From Saposhnikovia divaricata (Eukaryota; Streptophyta; Magnoliopsida; Apiales; Apiaceae): a DNA stretch of 64,000 bases. Positions 33,501-44,739 of this stretch are shown here, piece by piece. The stretch covers positions 196,692,216 to 196,756,215 of the forward strand of contig CM071594.1 in the NCBI GenBank assembly GCA_036435485.1, in the 5' to 3' direction. Position 1 is the stretch's first letter. Each line of letters begins with the position of its first letter. Both the position numbers and the translations under genes were made by a program. A model generated the notes under the pieces. That model worked only from the letters and a program-made list of their open reading frames with translations, searched no databases and was not told where the DNA came from.

Positions 33501-35286
33501 TTTGAGGCTAGCTTCTATCTCATGGATCAGATTATATTACTCCATCATGGTGAAGTTTAAACATTTGTTTACTACAATTTTATTTTTTGTTTTAGATTTG
33601 TTGCATACTGCATAGTGGTATATGTGACAGAAAGCTTTTATTTATAATCTTTATATCAAATCTGAAGTTTCAAACTTAAATTATTTTATTGGCCAGGTCT
33701 ATATGAAGGCGGTGTGTGGAAAGTACGTGTTGAGCTTCCAGATGCGTATCCATATAAGTCTCCTTCTATAGGGTTTCTCAATAAGATATACCACCCCAAT
33801 GTTGATGAGATGTAAGTCGACATCTACTTAAAATAACATACTATGAACCACTTAGTGAGCCCAGCACTATATTATTATAAGCTTGTGTTCTATTGCTAAT
33901 ACAATTTGATCATTTTACTGGAAATTTTACTACAGGTCGGGTTCTGTATGCTTAGATGTCATTAACCAATCATGGAGTCCAATGTTTGGTAATACTAAAC
34001 TACACAATGTAAATATGTTGTTTTTTTTTTCTTTTTTTGTTTACCCAAATTGCTGTTGTGGGGTGAAGATAAGTTAAAATTGTGCATGAAAACACTTTAT
34101 TGGCTATCCCTTTAGAGTATAGAAGGAAGTAAACATCATAAACACTAACACACACATTTGATAAAACTAAATTAACCAATTCTGTGAGTTATCTTGTTTG
34201 ATATGTTTCTTATAGACCAAAAACTTTATGGTCTTGGATTGCTCTTGGTTTTCAAGAAGGTTATATTAGCAACATTTTGCAGCAAAATAAGAAAAAGTGA
34301 AGGCTGGATGTAAAGTTAATGACGATGAATATATTGATCTAAGAATGTCCTTAATTTGATGGATTAAGAAGTTGCGACTTTGTTTGGCTTTGAAAAAGGG
34401 AAGAAATCTAGCAAAAAGTAATTGAATAGATAAAAGAGAATAGGTAGAAAAATTTGTAGTAATACATTTCCCCTCCTAAATTGTATTTTATCTGTCTTTA
34501 TATGCCTAAGAAAAGATGATATTCTTTTATTTTCCAAAATTTACATGAAGTGTATTACTAATGTTGGTTGGGAGCTTCTTTTGTAAATGATGTGAGTGTC
34601 GTTCATGGCCATTATTCAGATGTTACAATATTGTTCCATACTATTGCAGATCTTATAAATGTGTTTGAAGTTTTCCTCCCTCAACTTTTGCTTTACCCAA
34701 ATCCTTCAGACCCCTTAAATGGTGATGCAGCATCCTTGATGATGAAGGACAGAAAGCAATATGACGACAAAGTGAAAGGTGAAAACTCCTTTTCCTCACT
34801 GTGTTTCCCTTTTCAGTTTATTTAACCACCAGACTTACTTTTTGCTTACAGAAGAATGGTAATAACTCTGTAAGGCTCCGTTGGTCTTTACTTGTCAATT
34901 GTCATATGGATAATGGCTTTGGGTCTGTGACTAAAGATTTTAGGAAATACTTTTTGTAAATTCATAGCTCTTGGCTATATCTGGCTGTTAAAAATGTTAC
35001 ATTCTCTTTGTGTCATTGGTAACAGCCATGAGAAGTAGTTGAAATGTAAAGGCTACAGTAGTGAGTTTAGAATTTTCTCTGTGTTAAAGGGCAGTCAGCA
35101 GGTTGTTTGTATTGACAATTTGACGTTCTTGTCCTCTTACTGCCAGAATACTGTGAGCGTTACGCAAAAAAGGAGAATATCACCAGCAAGCAAGCAGAAG
35201 AAAGTGATGAAGAGGCAAGTGACGATGACATTAGTGATGGACGAAGTGCCTCTAGTGACGATGTTGCCGGTCATGCTGACCCATAG
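30514..35286 (+). CDS. UBC4/5/6-like: Ubiquitin-conjugating enzyme E2, UBC4/5/6 (UBE2H) type, six coding exons
   Basis: Exons are 30514-30557, 30753-30832, 33697-33811, 33936-33988, 34650-34778 and 35147-35286, all with GT...AG borders and conserved frame, giving 186 residues. The UBC core starts MSSPSKRRDMDVMKLMMSDY. HPN is at 74-76 and the catalytic Cys85 lies in SGSVCLDVINQ, followed by SWSPMFD and LLLYPNPSDPLNGDAA. The acidic tail (about 155-186, EESDEEASDDD) is typical of this class. The enzyme accepts ubiquitin from E1 on Cys85 and passes it to substrates or E3 ligases in cytosol/nucleus. Length matches Arabidopsis UBC4/5/6 (~183-187). All key residues are present, so it should be functional. 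The second coding intron is enlarged to 2.86 kb by a mitochondrial-like insert. Confidence 0.95.
31972..32085. repeat. ~53-bp tandem repeat in E2 intron
   Basis: GAAAAGCTAAGAAT, then ATCATG, ATAAAA and CAACCTTA..AAGAAT, are repeated twice in full with a third partial start (GAAAAGTTAATGAG), next to the organellar insert. Confidence 0.75.
32130..33540. other. Probable nuclear insertion of mitochondrial DNA (NUMT) in E2 intron 2
   Basis: Composition changes from AT-rich intron to much more GC-balanced sequence (for example AAGTCCCCCAGCGGCG, CAAGGGCGCGCCGG, GAAGCGCGCAACGG) and returns at about 33540. It includes a group II intron segment. This style is typical of plant mitochondrial intergenic and intron DNA. 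Borders are estimates, and no intact organellar gene was identified. Plastid origin is less likely from the motifs but not excluded. Confidence 0.6.
33305..33349 (-). other. Group II intron signature (domain IV-like) within organellar insert
   Basis: On the minus strand GAGCCGCGTGATGGGTGACT is followed by AGCACGGTTCGGAGAGCAC. The GAGCCG...ACGGTTCGGAG pair is the conserved element of ORF-bearing group II introns, seen in plant mitochondria around the matR-containing nad1 intron. Assignment to a particular intron is inference. Confidence 0.55.
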
Positions 35287-36768
35287 AAAGGATCAAACTG
35301 TTTCACTGTATGTGCATGGCTTTTTATGTTTAGTTGCCTGTAAGATTAGAAAGAAAAGGGACCTTTAGATTTTGGCACACAGTGCCACTCATGCTAAATT
35401 ACTCTGTAATCCGTGCTGCAACATAGGTTTACTTCGAAGAAATGAGATTTGCTTTTATTTACATTTATCATTTTATGTTTTGGTAGGTAAACAATGTGAA
35501 ACATATAACAGCAAGAAAATATAAATGTTTAAAGATTTAAGAGGAAAATTTAATAGTTTATGTGTGCAAAAATTGATTAGATATTTTATTTTGAAACTTT
35601 AATTTTATAGTAGCAATTGGTGTTATTTCCGCATACCTTAGTTTGCATGTTTATTCTGTGATGATGCTACAGTGATCAAATTTGATGCACTCTGTTACAG
35701 TCGGTTCCACTTAAAGTACAATTGGTCAGAGGTCAGACACAAATTGTTGAGCATGTGAACTTGCTTTCATTACAAAGCGGTTCGATTGTATACTATACCA
35801 TTCTGTGCCATTCTTTTCTGATTTATATGGATAAAAAATGTTTCAAATGTAACAAAAGTTTCATTGATTTTAAAAGTTTAAAACAGAGTCAATGGTGTCT
35901 TACATATTGTATTTTTGGAGTCGATTTTCACTAAGTTTGTGGTTTCTAGATGTTGATACCTGACAGCTAATGTTTAAGCACACTAGTTTTCTTGGAGTTT
36001 CACTCAATTGCGTGGTTTCTAGATGATTACTGGATAGTTAATGTTGTAACACACTTTAGTTTTTACTTGGCATGTTCTCCATTAACAATAAGAAACACCA
36101 TCCTGCACTCTGATTACACTTCTTTCTTATTGCGTCAATCACAGAATTAATTAGATTGTATGGAAATGGTTGCTATTTGTTTGCAACCGATGAAAACCCG
36201 TGAGCCAAAGTCTACTTGATGCAATATACAAGTAGGTCAATGAAAAATATAACTGGGACTGCTGCTACAAAACAGAGTGAGGGAGGTGTGGAAACGGTCC
36301 TGGTCATTCATTTGTTTGTACGTTAGAAGGTTCAACAGAAGCTGCTTAAAATTTGGCATAACGATTGAATTTAACTTGCTAATTTAAGCTAGCATGTTTT
36401 TTGTTAACTAGTAGCAGGATGCTCAAGACAAAGAGATCCCTGTCGAGAAGATTTTAAATAATTTGCTATCAGTCCATCATTACATAATGCTAATATACGT
36501 GTGATGAAAAAGATGTCTAATCCACATTGCTCCGTTTGATTTGAACGAAAATCTTGTGTTTGGAATGAAAATCTTTGCAAGAAATTTGTTCTTGTATACT
36601 GTCCATTTCATTAATTTTAAGGCTAAGAACTTGTCCAACATCTAATAATTTTTAGAGGTTTTATTAGAATTTATTTTATTTGTGTCAAGATATCTACGCT
36701 AATCAGTTTTTGTGTTTATAAATATGTATTAATGCAAATATTTTTACATATAAATATATATTGTGAAT
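35287..36768. other. E2 3' region and intergenic DNA
   Basis: The 3' UTR and polyadenylation region are expected within the first few hundred bases. Beyond that I see no gene or clear repeat. Confidence 0.4.
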
Positions 36769-36787
36769 CATTTCTTGGTGTTTTGTT

Positions 36788-37416
36788 TTTTTTTTTTTGA
36801 AAAACAAAGGAGTTAATTCAATAATAAAAAGCCATACGGCATGTACACCAATGATCGAGTCGAACAAACAGTAAATTGCAATCGCCTGTTTTCATGAAAA
36901 GACAGTTAAAACGATATTTTGAAGAATGTATATACAAATACTAAGTATCCACATTCTCGTTGGATTATTGGTACCCTCTTCATCATGCCCTGATGGAGCT
37001 ATCGTTTGAGCTATCGACCAGAACTGTAATCCTATACAAAATTTCATCACTAAATCAAGACCCTCGCTCACAATCAAGAAGCGAATAACAAATCTCTCAC
37101 GAAGGAGAGAAACATGAAAATCGTACCGATCTATACCCTCGGCCATGAAACACATCACAACTTAATCAAAATAAAAAACCAAACTCTCAAAAGGAAAGAC
37201 TAACACAATCCAAATAAATTGGGAACATATTAAAACCCAAATAAATTGGGAGTTTTATTAATTGAAAAACAAGATATGAAAACAGAAAAAATGAAAAGGA
37301 ATTGGGGTTTTCCATCGGTGAAAACCGATGGAAGTCCCCTCAAAACTTTTTAATGGAGGCTAGGGTTAGAAGGGAGAGAAAGGGGCTGTGATTCTTTTCG
37401 TTTTACCTGAGTTATC
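36788..37416 (-). mobile_element. Retroposed non-LTR insertion (L1-like or processed copy), 629 bp
   Basis: It is flanked by a perfect 19-bp target duplication CATTTCTTGGTGTTTTGTT (36769-36787 and 37417-37435) and starts on the plus strand with a poly-T run, i.e. a minus-strand poly-A tail preceded by CTCCTTTGTTTTTC. These are the marks of target-primed reverse transcription. An 88-codon frame inside (36892-37158) has no recognised domain. The other end holds TCTCCCTTCTAACCCTAGCC, which could be a 5' UTR, so an internally deleted LINE or a retroposed transcript are both possible. Confidence 0.75.
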
Positions 37417-37435
37417 CATTTCTTGGTGTTTTGTT

Positions 37436-38339
37436 ATGATGTCTTTTAAATCTAAAAATAAGTATTAAATATGTTAGCAGCAAAGATATGAATCAAGACC
37501 TTTTCACCTCAATTGTAAGAACAAATTAATTATGGGGTTAAATGCTTAAATTCGGCCAGCTTTACCGACGGAAATTGGACATATGGCCCGTGCTAACTGA
37601 AAAGAAGGTATTTCGTTCGATATCAAGATATTTACCTAATTTTTCAGAACTTTTTTTTTTTGCTAAATTAATTTTCAGAACTTATAAATTATATTTTAAA
37701 ATATTATTGGTTCAAAAATTGAAGGAGGCATCTTTGATTGAAAGGAGGTAATACTTTATTATATTAACTGAGTCTACCCCAATACGTAGTTAACCAATCA
37801 GAAAAAAGTATTATTTTAGGATCAATCTCCTTAAATTTTAGACCAATAATATTCATCTTTCAACTTTCTCTCTATTAAATTTTAACTAAAGAATTAACCA
37901 CATTCAAGTTAAACATGAATTAACCAATACAATATTTTAATATATAATATAAGTAATTAATTGATATAATTTAATTAACGGAGAGTAGCGAAAACCCAAA
38001 AAGACTAATTGGATAATGCATGAGTTACTTCTTAACTGATTGGTTAATTAGTTTCTAACTTAAGTAAGTAGTAATAATGTCCACTGGAATTCATTCATGG
38101 AAGGTTTTTCGTTTTAATTTGTATTGATTGATCATATACATTTGAATAAATTATTAAAATTTCGTTGTAAGTACTTTCTAATTAGTGTTTACTATTTTTT
38201 TTAGATGCTAATGGCATTGGTCGGTTCTAATATTAAAATTTTTAAAAGTTCATTTTCTCTATTTATTTTTTTGATAGGCTCATTTTCTCTTTTAATTTTA
38301 GTTGAAAACAATTTATTACTCCTAATTGGTATTGTACAT
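37436..38339. other. Intergenic AT-rich DNA
   Basis: No gene, clear repeat or terminal structure recognised. Confidence 0.5.
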
Positions 38340-38519
38340 GTTATTTTTTCTTAATTACTTTTACTTAATTATTTATAGTTATTAATAACTAATAACTTTT
38401 CTTTTTCAAGTAAAACATATTAACTTTTCGATTTTTCAATAATTAATTTCCTTTTCACTATTTTTTATATTTTATTTAACTAAAATTTTTCCTTTTTGAA
38501 AACACTATAATAGCATCTC
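38340..38519. repeat. Helitron-family fragment at the edge of the tandem array
   Basis: CTTTTTCAAGTAAAACATAT, TTTTTCAATAA, TTATTTAACTAAAATTTTTC and AAAACACTA occur in the same order as in the 5' part of the Helitron (about 21530-21720). The fragment ends exactly where the LTR array begins, so the array probably inserted into it. Confidence 0.6.
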
Positions 38520-39030
38520 TGTTAGGTCCGATAAGATTGTAGAAGGGGGGGTTGAATACAATCTATACCAATTTATCGAAATTTGTTCTTCAAATAATAT
38601 TTTATTTTAAACAAATTTGAGCGGAATAAATTGAAACAAATTTCAAGTTGAATATAACAATATATTAACTTGATGGGTGTTACAAATTAATATCAAGAGA
38701 TTAATAACTAATTAGAAAATTCGACATGAACTTTTCTAATTTTGCTAATTAAAATCAAGATATCAAGATATGAACTAGGAAACTTAATTCGCTAGTAGTA
38801 CAAGAGTAATCAATAAACAAGTTCCAGCGGATCAGATATTACAATAGGCTTGAACTGAATTTATTGTGTGAATTAAAGCTTGAGCACTTGTGTGTAGAAG
38901 ATGAGAGTGTTTAATGTTCTTGGTTCTCTTTTTTTTCTTCTCCTGGTTTTTGTTCTGTTCTTCTGTTCGTGTGTTTGTTTTTATACAAAAACAAAACAAT
39001 TGCTTCTGTCCAACTGCTTCACATTGACAC

Positions 39031-39466
39031 GGTGATAGTATAGATGCCACGCTGATAGTATAACTGGCACGGTGATAGTATAGCAGCCTAGGGATAGTAG
39101 AACTCATTCCCTTAAAATAGTATGGATTTACTTAGAAATAATATACATTTACCTAGAAATAGTTTACTTAAAAACTTAGGTAATAGTATAAATATTTCGG
39201 TAATAGTATAGTATATTATTACTTGATCAGTAATAATATCTATAATACTTCAGAAATAATATACTATTAATTCCAGAAATAATATAACTTCGGTAATAGT
39301 ATAAATTCGGGGATAGTATAGTATACTATTACTAATGCAGTAATAGTATCTATATTATTCCAGAAATAGTATACCACTTAATTCAGAAATAGTATAACTG
39401 AATTTCCAGAAATAGTTCAACTGAAATTCAGAAATAGTATAACCAAAATTCTCCGAAATAGTATAA
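39031..39466. repeat. AATAGTATA minisatellite in LTR 1
   Basis: About 25 degenerate copies of GGTAATAGTATA / AGAAATAGTATA spaced 12-35 bp. Equivalent blocks lie at 49944-50422 and 60902-61380, each enlarged by a 43-bp internal duplication. Confidence 0.85.
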
Positions 39467-39601
39467 TCCATATATTATTACTGATTGAATAAATCAGAGA
39501 TTAATTAACTTAATTAATTAATTAAATAAATTAATTCGAATTGAATTAATCTGTTTAATTAAATTAATAATATAGTTAATTAATAATTGACTTACTCCTT
39601 G

Positions 39602-40268
39602 TGAATCACTGTAAACTTTGAGAAACTTCCACTGGATAATTGTTGACGTTCGATGTACTGTCTGGTTCATGAACGACTAACTCCAATATCTGTTCTTCAA
39701 TTTGACTCTCAGTTGTGATCCACATACTTTCTTTTTCACTTGGCCCAACAGAATAATCAAGCAGTCCAATTTCTTTTTATATTTAATTTAATTATTTTAC
39801 TTAATCAATTAATCATTTAGAAAAGTAATGATTAATTAATTAAATTTATAATTAAATCAAATAAGATTAATACATTAATTCAAAGTTAATTAATATGATA
39901 ATTAATTTAATAAATAAATTAATTCAGAATGAATTAATTTATTAATTAAATAAATTACATAATTATATTAATTAAATGAGAATTAATATAAATCACTTGA
40001 TAACCAATTCTTTTTCGAGAACCACTAAAAGTAATAAAGAGTTACCACTGAATTGTTTGTTGACGCTCGATGCACGGTCTGGTTCATGAGCGACTAACTC
40101 CAACGGCTTTTCTTTATTTTAGACTCTAAGCTGTGGTTTAATTCTTCTCTCAACATACCAGTCTTGACAGCTTGAACCACTGAAGTTAATGATAAACAAC
40201 CACTGTTTAATGTTGACACTCGACGTACTGTCTGGTTCATGAGTGACTAACCGCAATGACTGTTCTTC
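39602..40268. repeat. Three dispersed ~97-bp repeats in LTR 1
   Basis: Units at 39602-39698, 40018-40114 and 40171-40268 each contain GTTGACRYTCGAYGYACKGT, followed by CTGGTTCATGARYGACTAAC. They repeat in LTR 2 and LTR 3. Their placement in the U3 side suggests promoter/enhancer repeats; function is inferred. Confidence 0.8.
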
Positions 40269-40592
40269 ATATATTGACTTTAAAATCTGGTTCCTTTTCT
40301 TTTCTATTCTCTCTTGATATTTCTCTGTACTGTCTCTGTCACTGTCGAAATCTCTGTCACTTTAAATGAATCCACTTCTTTAACGAATACATCACTGAGG
40401 CTTGATCAGATGTCTGAACTTCTTTCAATGTAGTAATTCCTCAAGTTTGTAGATTGACCTTGATCTTTTTCTTCTGACAGATAATACAATCTGAGATTCC
40501 TTGTGACAGTCTATATACTATTTACTATTACAATCTTGTTCAAGTTGAGTTGTATCCTCGAAATACAAATAGGCTACATCATATGCCTTTCA

Positions 40593-41300
40593 ATCTCCCC
40601 CTATTTGTTTGTTAGACAATAACAAGCAAATACCTAGAGGATAACTCAACTAACTCACTTAAACAAGAAAAAGATAAAGCACTTCAAAGCTTAGTAAATA
40701 ATACAAAAAAAAAATTTCTCTGGTTTAGATTTAACAATTCCAGAATCTTCAGTTGATGAAATGATAGATGATTGTTCCTCTAGCACTGAACTGATCTTCA
40801 ATAGATAACTAATCTTCATTTCTGATTCTTCATATCTCTGCCTGATAATCCTTCACATCTCACATTGGTGATTATCAGCAGTTCTTGATTTACAACCACT
40901 TCCCATTTCTGACACAACTTTTCTCACTAAAGAAAAACAACTGTTTCTACTATATAGACAATGGTGAATCAATACCATTTCTATAACTTCTGGTGAATTT
41001 ACTACTCTTCCACTTAGCCTTTATACATAGTACATTGAAAGACTAATAGAATAGTTGTGATGTAATTCTCCTTATATCTCCACTTTCATAACAAATGAAA
41101 GTCCTTTACTTCTCCATCTAAATCTCCCCCTTAGTAACTTGACTTGCTTCTCATCCTAAGCACAGTCTTTACTGCTCCCCCTTTCTAACTCACTCTTCTT
41201 TTACTTGTACCCCAATACTTCTCCCCCTTAGTTGAGTATATCCTACTAAGGTAAGCTTTAAGCTTGAATATATCTTTTTCAATATATCTCTCCCCCTTAG
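40593..41300 (-). promoter_or_regulatory. Cluster of polypurine tracts beside LTR 1
   Basis: The minus strand reads AAATAGGGGGAGAT directly at the LTR border, and further GGGGGAGA-type tracts lie at 41123-41130, 41174-41186, 41219-41227 and 41287-41300. Several polypurine tracts upstream of the 3' LTR are a described Sirevirus trait. The same cluster recurs at 51549-52258 and 62507-63216. Confidence 0.7.
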
Positions 41301-44300
41301 TTGAGGAATCCTCCATTCAACTAATTGACAAAGTAGTTGATACCAAATTGTTACCAATCGTTAGAGTACATTGAAATCAATTGATAAAGCTTTGTTAGAA
41401 AGGAAGTTTCATTTTCTTCCTCACTGTGAGTGTGTGATAGTGTTTAGTGTACCTCACAAGTGTTTCACTCTTCTCTCCACTCATTTGTGTTGAGTGTCTC
41501 ACTTCTCTCTGTGTTTACACTCTTGCTCACTAGTGTTTCACTCATTGCTCCAACATCCTTTAGTGTACCTGCAAGGAAAAATCACCATAGCCCCTTCTAG
41601 AGAGGTCAGTGGTGGTGCAATGGGAGTTCGCAAATCCCAAATCCTCGTTGGACTCGTCAGACGAATCTGAGTCATAATCTACAAGTTGCTAATTTCCCTT
41701 TTTAGGGTTTTCAGATTTGAATTCTGAGAAGGTAAACAATGATCTATAAATTTAGCATTGAGATCAAGATTCCCTTCTAATGTCTGTGAAGACATCACCT
41801 TGTTAAACTCATCAGGTAAAATCTGAATCATAGTTCACAAGTTGCCGATCCGCACCTATGTCGGACTCGTTACCCGTAGGATCCAGATATGTTCCATCTG
41901 GGGAGTTAGATAATGATCTTGTTGAATTTTGCATTTGAGATCAATACCTTCTCTCGAGGTCTGTGAAGACTCTTGATTCATTAAAGAACCTTTAACTTAT
42001 AATCCTAACCGTAAAATGGTTGGATTACAGGTTTCCGTCAATTCATCCTTGGTGTGTGCAATCTCACTTTGTGCATATGAAATATTTTGGATAGTGTATA
42101 AGGTAGTGACTCTCCAACTGAATATCCCACACATCCTTGTTTTCTGCATCAAGTGCAGTTACTCCCTGGTGACCTCTAGTCTGATAGGTTACTTCTATTT
42201 AGGGGGTAAAATAGAATGTGTTTGAGTTTGACTGTAGTCTGGGATAAAAGTTGTTGGGTTTACAACCTTATGACTAAACATGTGAGAATACAGAATTTCA
42301 TGTAGATGAACCTGCATCACAGAATATGAGCAATATAGAGATAGAATGCATTTTTAACATTGAAAAGTTTTCTGAGAAAACATTCCATTTATCTTAAGTG
42401 AAATGATGTACAGTTGTGATTTCAAAATGTTTACAATATAAGCAATCACAGCTGTAGAAAGAGATTTTGAGTTAGGAAGATAAAGATCTTGAGCCGGTTT
42501 TACAAAACAAGAACATAGGCAAAAATCCAATTAATAAATATTAATCAAATCAATGTATGTTAATGTTTAAACCAATACAAACAAAACTATTTTATCATGT
42601 TTTAGGTCCTGCATGATAGATATCAACTATTAGAAATTGTTAGCACTTGATAGGTCTTGTCTTCCAATTGTTAGATCCTGAAAATCAAACATTAGTTCCA
42701 AACCAATTGTATAGACACATACCAATTTGATACCAACATCGGTCAATTGTTAAGTCCTTAACACGAAGATCTGTTAACAGCAATCACAAAACAAAGATTT
42801 ATACTCAAACTGCATATTTTGTGTGTGTTAATAAGAAGAACAACAAAAGAACCAAGTACAGGGACCTGTTTGTAAGTTTTGAAAGTATAGTGACTAAACT
42901 GTAAAAACTATACAAACTATTTATATACACATGAAAAATAATATTCAAAAATAAGAAATAATATACACAATAATAATATTAAATAAAAACTATAAGAAAA
43001 GAAAAATTCGAATAATAAAATAAATAAATAAATAAATAAATAAAACTATACATAAGTAATAATTTACATAGCTTAACCTATAAACAGACATAAGACTAAA
43101 ATAAAAAGACAAACACTACAAAACATGTTAAATAAGATTAACATTTCAAAATTACAATACATGTACAACAACATTAAGTATATACAAGAGTATTTATAAT
43201 AGGTTAGCAAATCCATATATTTTCTGACAAAACAACTTTCTTCTAGAAAATTATTTAGAGAGAAAATATGACTTAATAAACTATCATAAATATGGCAGCT
43301 ATTTTAAAATAATTAAATTTTCAACAAAAATAGCTTCCTCAAAAATTTTAACTAGAGAATTAGAGAAAAATATTTTTAGTGAAAATTATTATTCTAAAAT
43401 AAAGAAACATGGATTAAAACATTAGAATGATTATGACAATTCTTATAGAAAGATGACAAGATAGAATTCGAAAAGAATGTCATACCAGTTACTTAGTGCT
43501 CAAACCTTGGCACCAACTTCCACGTTTCTTGTTGTTCCAGATTCTCAAGTGCTTTCTCATATTCCTTAGATTCTATACCTTGATTCTGAGAAGCCTTTTT
43601 AGTTCTTACTACAACATCTGGATCACCAATGATCAGCTCTATTCCAAACACACTGTCTGAGAAAGTTGGATCTTGATGAATCACCTTGTTCTTCATTGTG
43701 ATGTTGTGTTTGACTAGTGAATTCTTTGTTTACTTTCCTCGAGTTATTGCGAGAATGACTTGATGATTATTTTCCAGTGACATTGGTATTGCCAATAACA
43801 AAATTGTTTCTACCACTATCACTTGGATAATTATCATCATTAACATTTCAAACTTATGACTTCAAGGCAACTCCTCGATAACAACAATTGTTAACTCCTA
43901 ACAACTGTTTGTTTGTAGACAATCTTGGTTCTAAAAATAAAACTCGATTACCAAGACTGACTTGTCTGCAATCTTAGAAATAATTTTCTAAGTCCAATAC
44001 ACCTTGATCCATAGTATAAAACCTTTATTATCAAAGTGATTAGAATCTTGCAAATAAGCATAAAGATAATTCAAAGTAATTGAACTATGGTAACTTTAGA
44101 TATTTCAATATCCATAGTTCTACTTAGAGAATTTTTATACCATGTATAATAATATGAGTGAATTGTAAAAGATATAACAATGATTACTTAGAGGAGTTCT
44201 AAGTAATTTCACACATACCAATATATCTCACAATTAGTTAGTAAATAGAATTCTAACTAAATATCATTAACTGATATAAGTCAAAATTTCAATACAACCA

Positions 44301-44739
44301 ATTGTTAGAACCATAATATTAATTATAGTGAATTTCTGAAAATGGAGCATTGATAAAATTCACTAGAATTAACATCTCACAACTAATTGAAGACCAATAC
44401 AGATTAGGTCCAAATTAGTTATGTTGTTTATTTATTTTAATAAATATAAGGTACAGAGCAAATACTAAATTGAATTGCTTCAAGTCCGTAACCCATATAA
44501 ATCAAAATAAATAATTAAATACTAAATCTCTATGAGTTAGATTTTAGCATTTAAGTATTTAAATTATCCTTAAATAATCACCACTAAAATATATTGCAAT
44601 TATACACATGGCAATCATTCAACAGATAATTTTCAGTGTGAGGTCTGGATGTAAATAAGTTCACATGTCCTTTCAATATAGACAACTGAATACTTGTGAG
44701 CTTATTTAAGAATTATTTAACAGATGGGATTTACAATCA
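41301..44739 (-). other. Long non-coding 3' region of array unit 1
   Basis: No env-like frame survives. A ~158-bp tandem duplication (CATAATCTACAAGTTGC near 41671, CATAGTTCACAAGTTGC near 41829) is visible, as is a stretch of (AAAT)n around 43020-43045 and scattered CAATTGTTAGRTCC-like words. The same sequence recurs at 52259-55697. Confidence 0.6.
43493..43696 (-). pseudogene. Out-of-place RT leader remnant, unit 1
   Basis: The 67-codon frame contains IIGDPDVVVRTKKASQ and EKALENLEQQETWKLVPR, matching the linker before copia RT (the IGDP...RTRR and LEQFERNKVWELVP-like blocks). It lies downstream of RNase H in the element, where RT sequence should not be. A second, more decayed RT leader is at its proper place near 46050. 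The identical copy is at 54451-54654. Confidence 0.55.

Larger units (their letters stand above)
38520..40592 (-). mobile_element. LTR 1 of the array
   Basis: Plus-strand start TGTTAGGTCCGATAAG, end ATATGCCTTTCA (minus-strand start TGAAAGGCATATG), giving a 2073-bp LTR. It lacks 43 bp present in the other two and differs at single bases (e.g. GTGTGTAGAAG versus GTGTATAGAAG near 38890). A TATA-like GTATAAAAAC (minus strand, about 38978-38988) may be the promoter. It contains the ATAGTATA minisatellite and three ~97-bp repeats. Confidence 0.8.

Noticed and set aside
33161..33615. Plus-strand frames in the organellar-like block
   Set aside because: They do not match a recognised mitochondrial protein and run across a group II intron motif on the other strand.
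38832..39107. 91-codon minus-strand frame repeated three times in the array
   Set aside because: It lies in the LTR across the TATA-like site, has a Lys/Glu low-complexity core, and recurs only because LTRs do.
42016..42225. 69-codon plus-strand frame repeated at 52974-53183
   Set aside because: Antisense frame in the non-coding part of the array unit with no recognisable domain.
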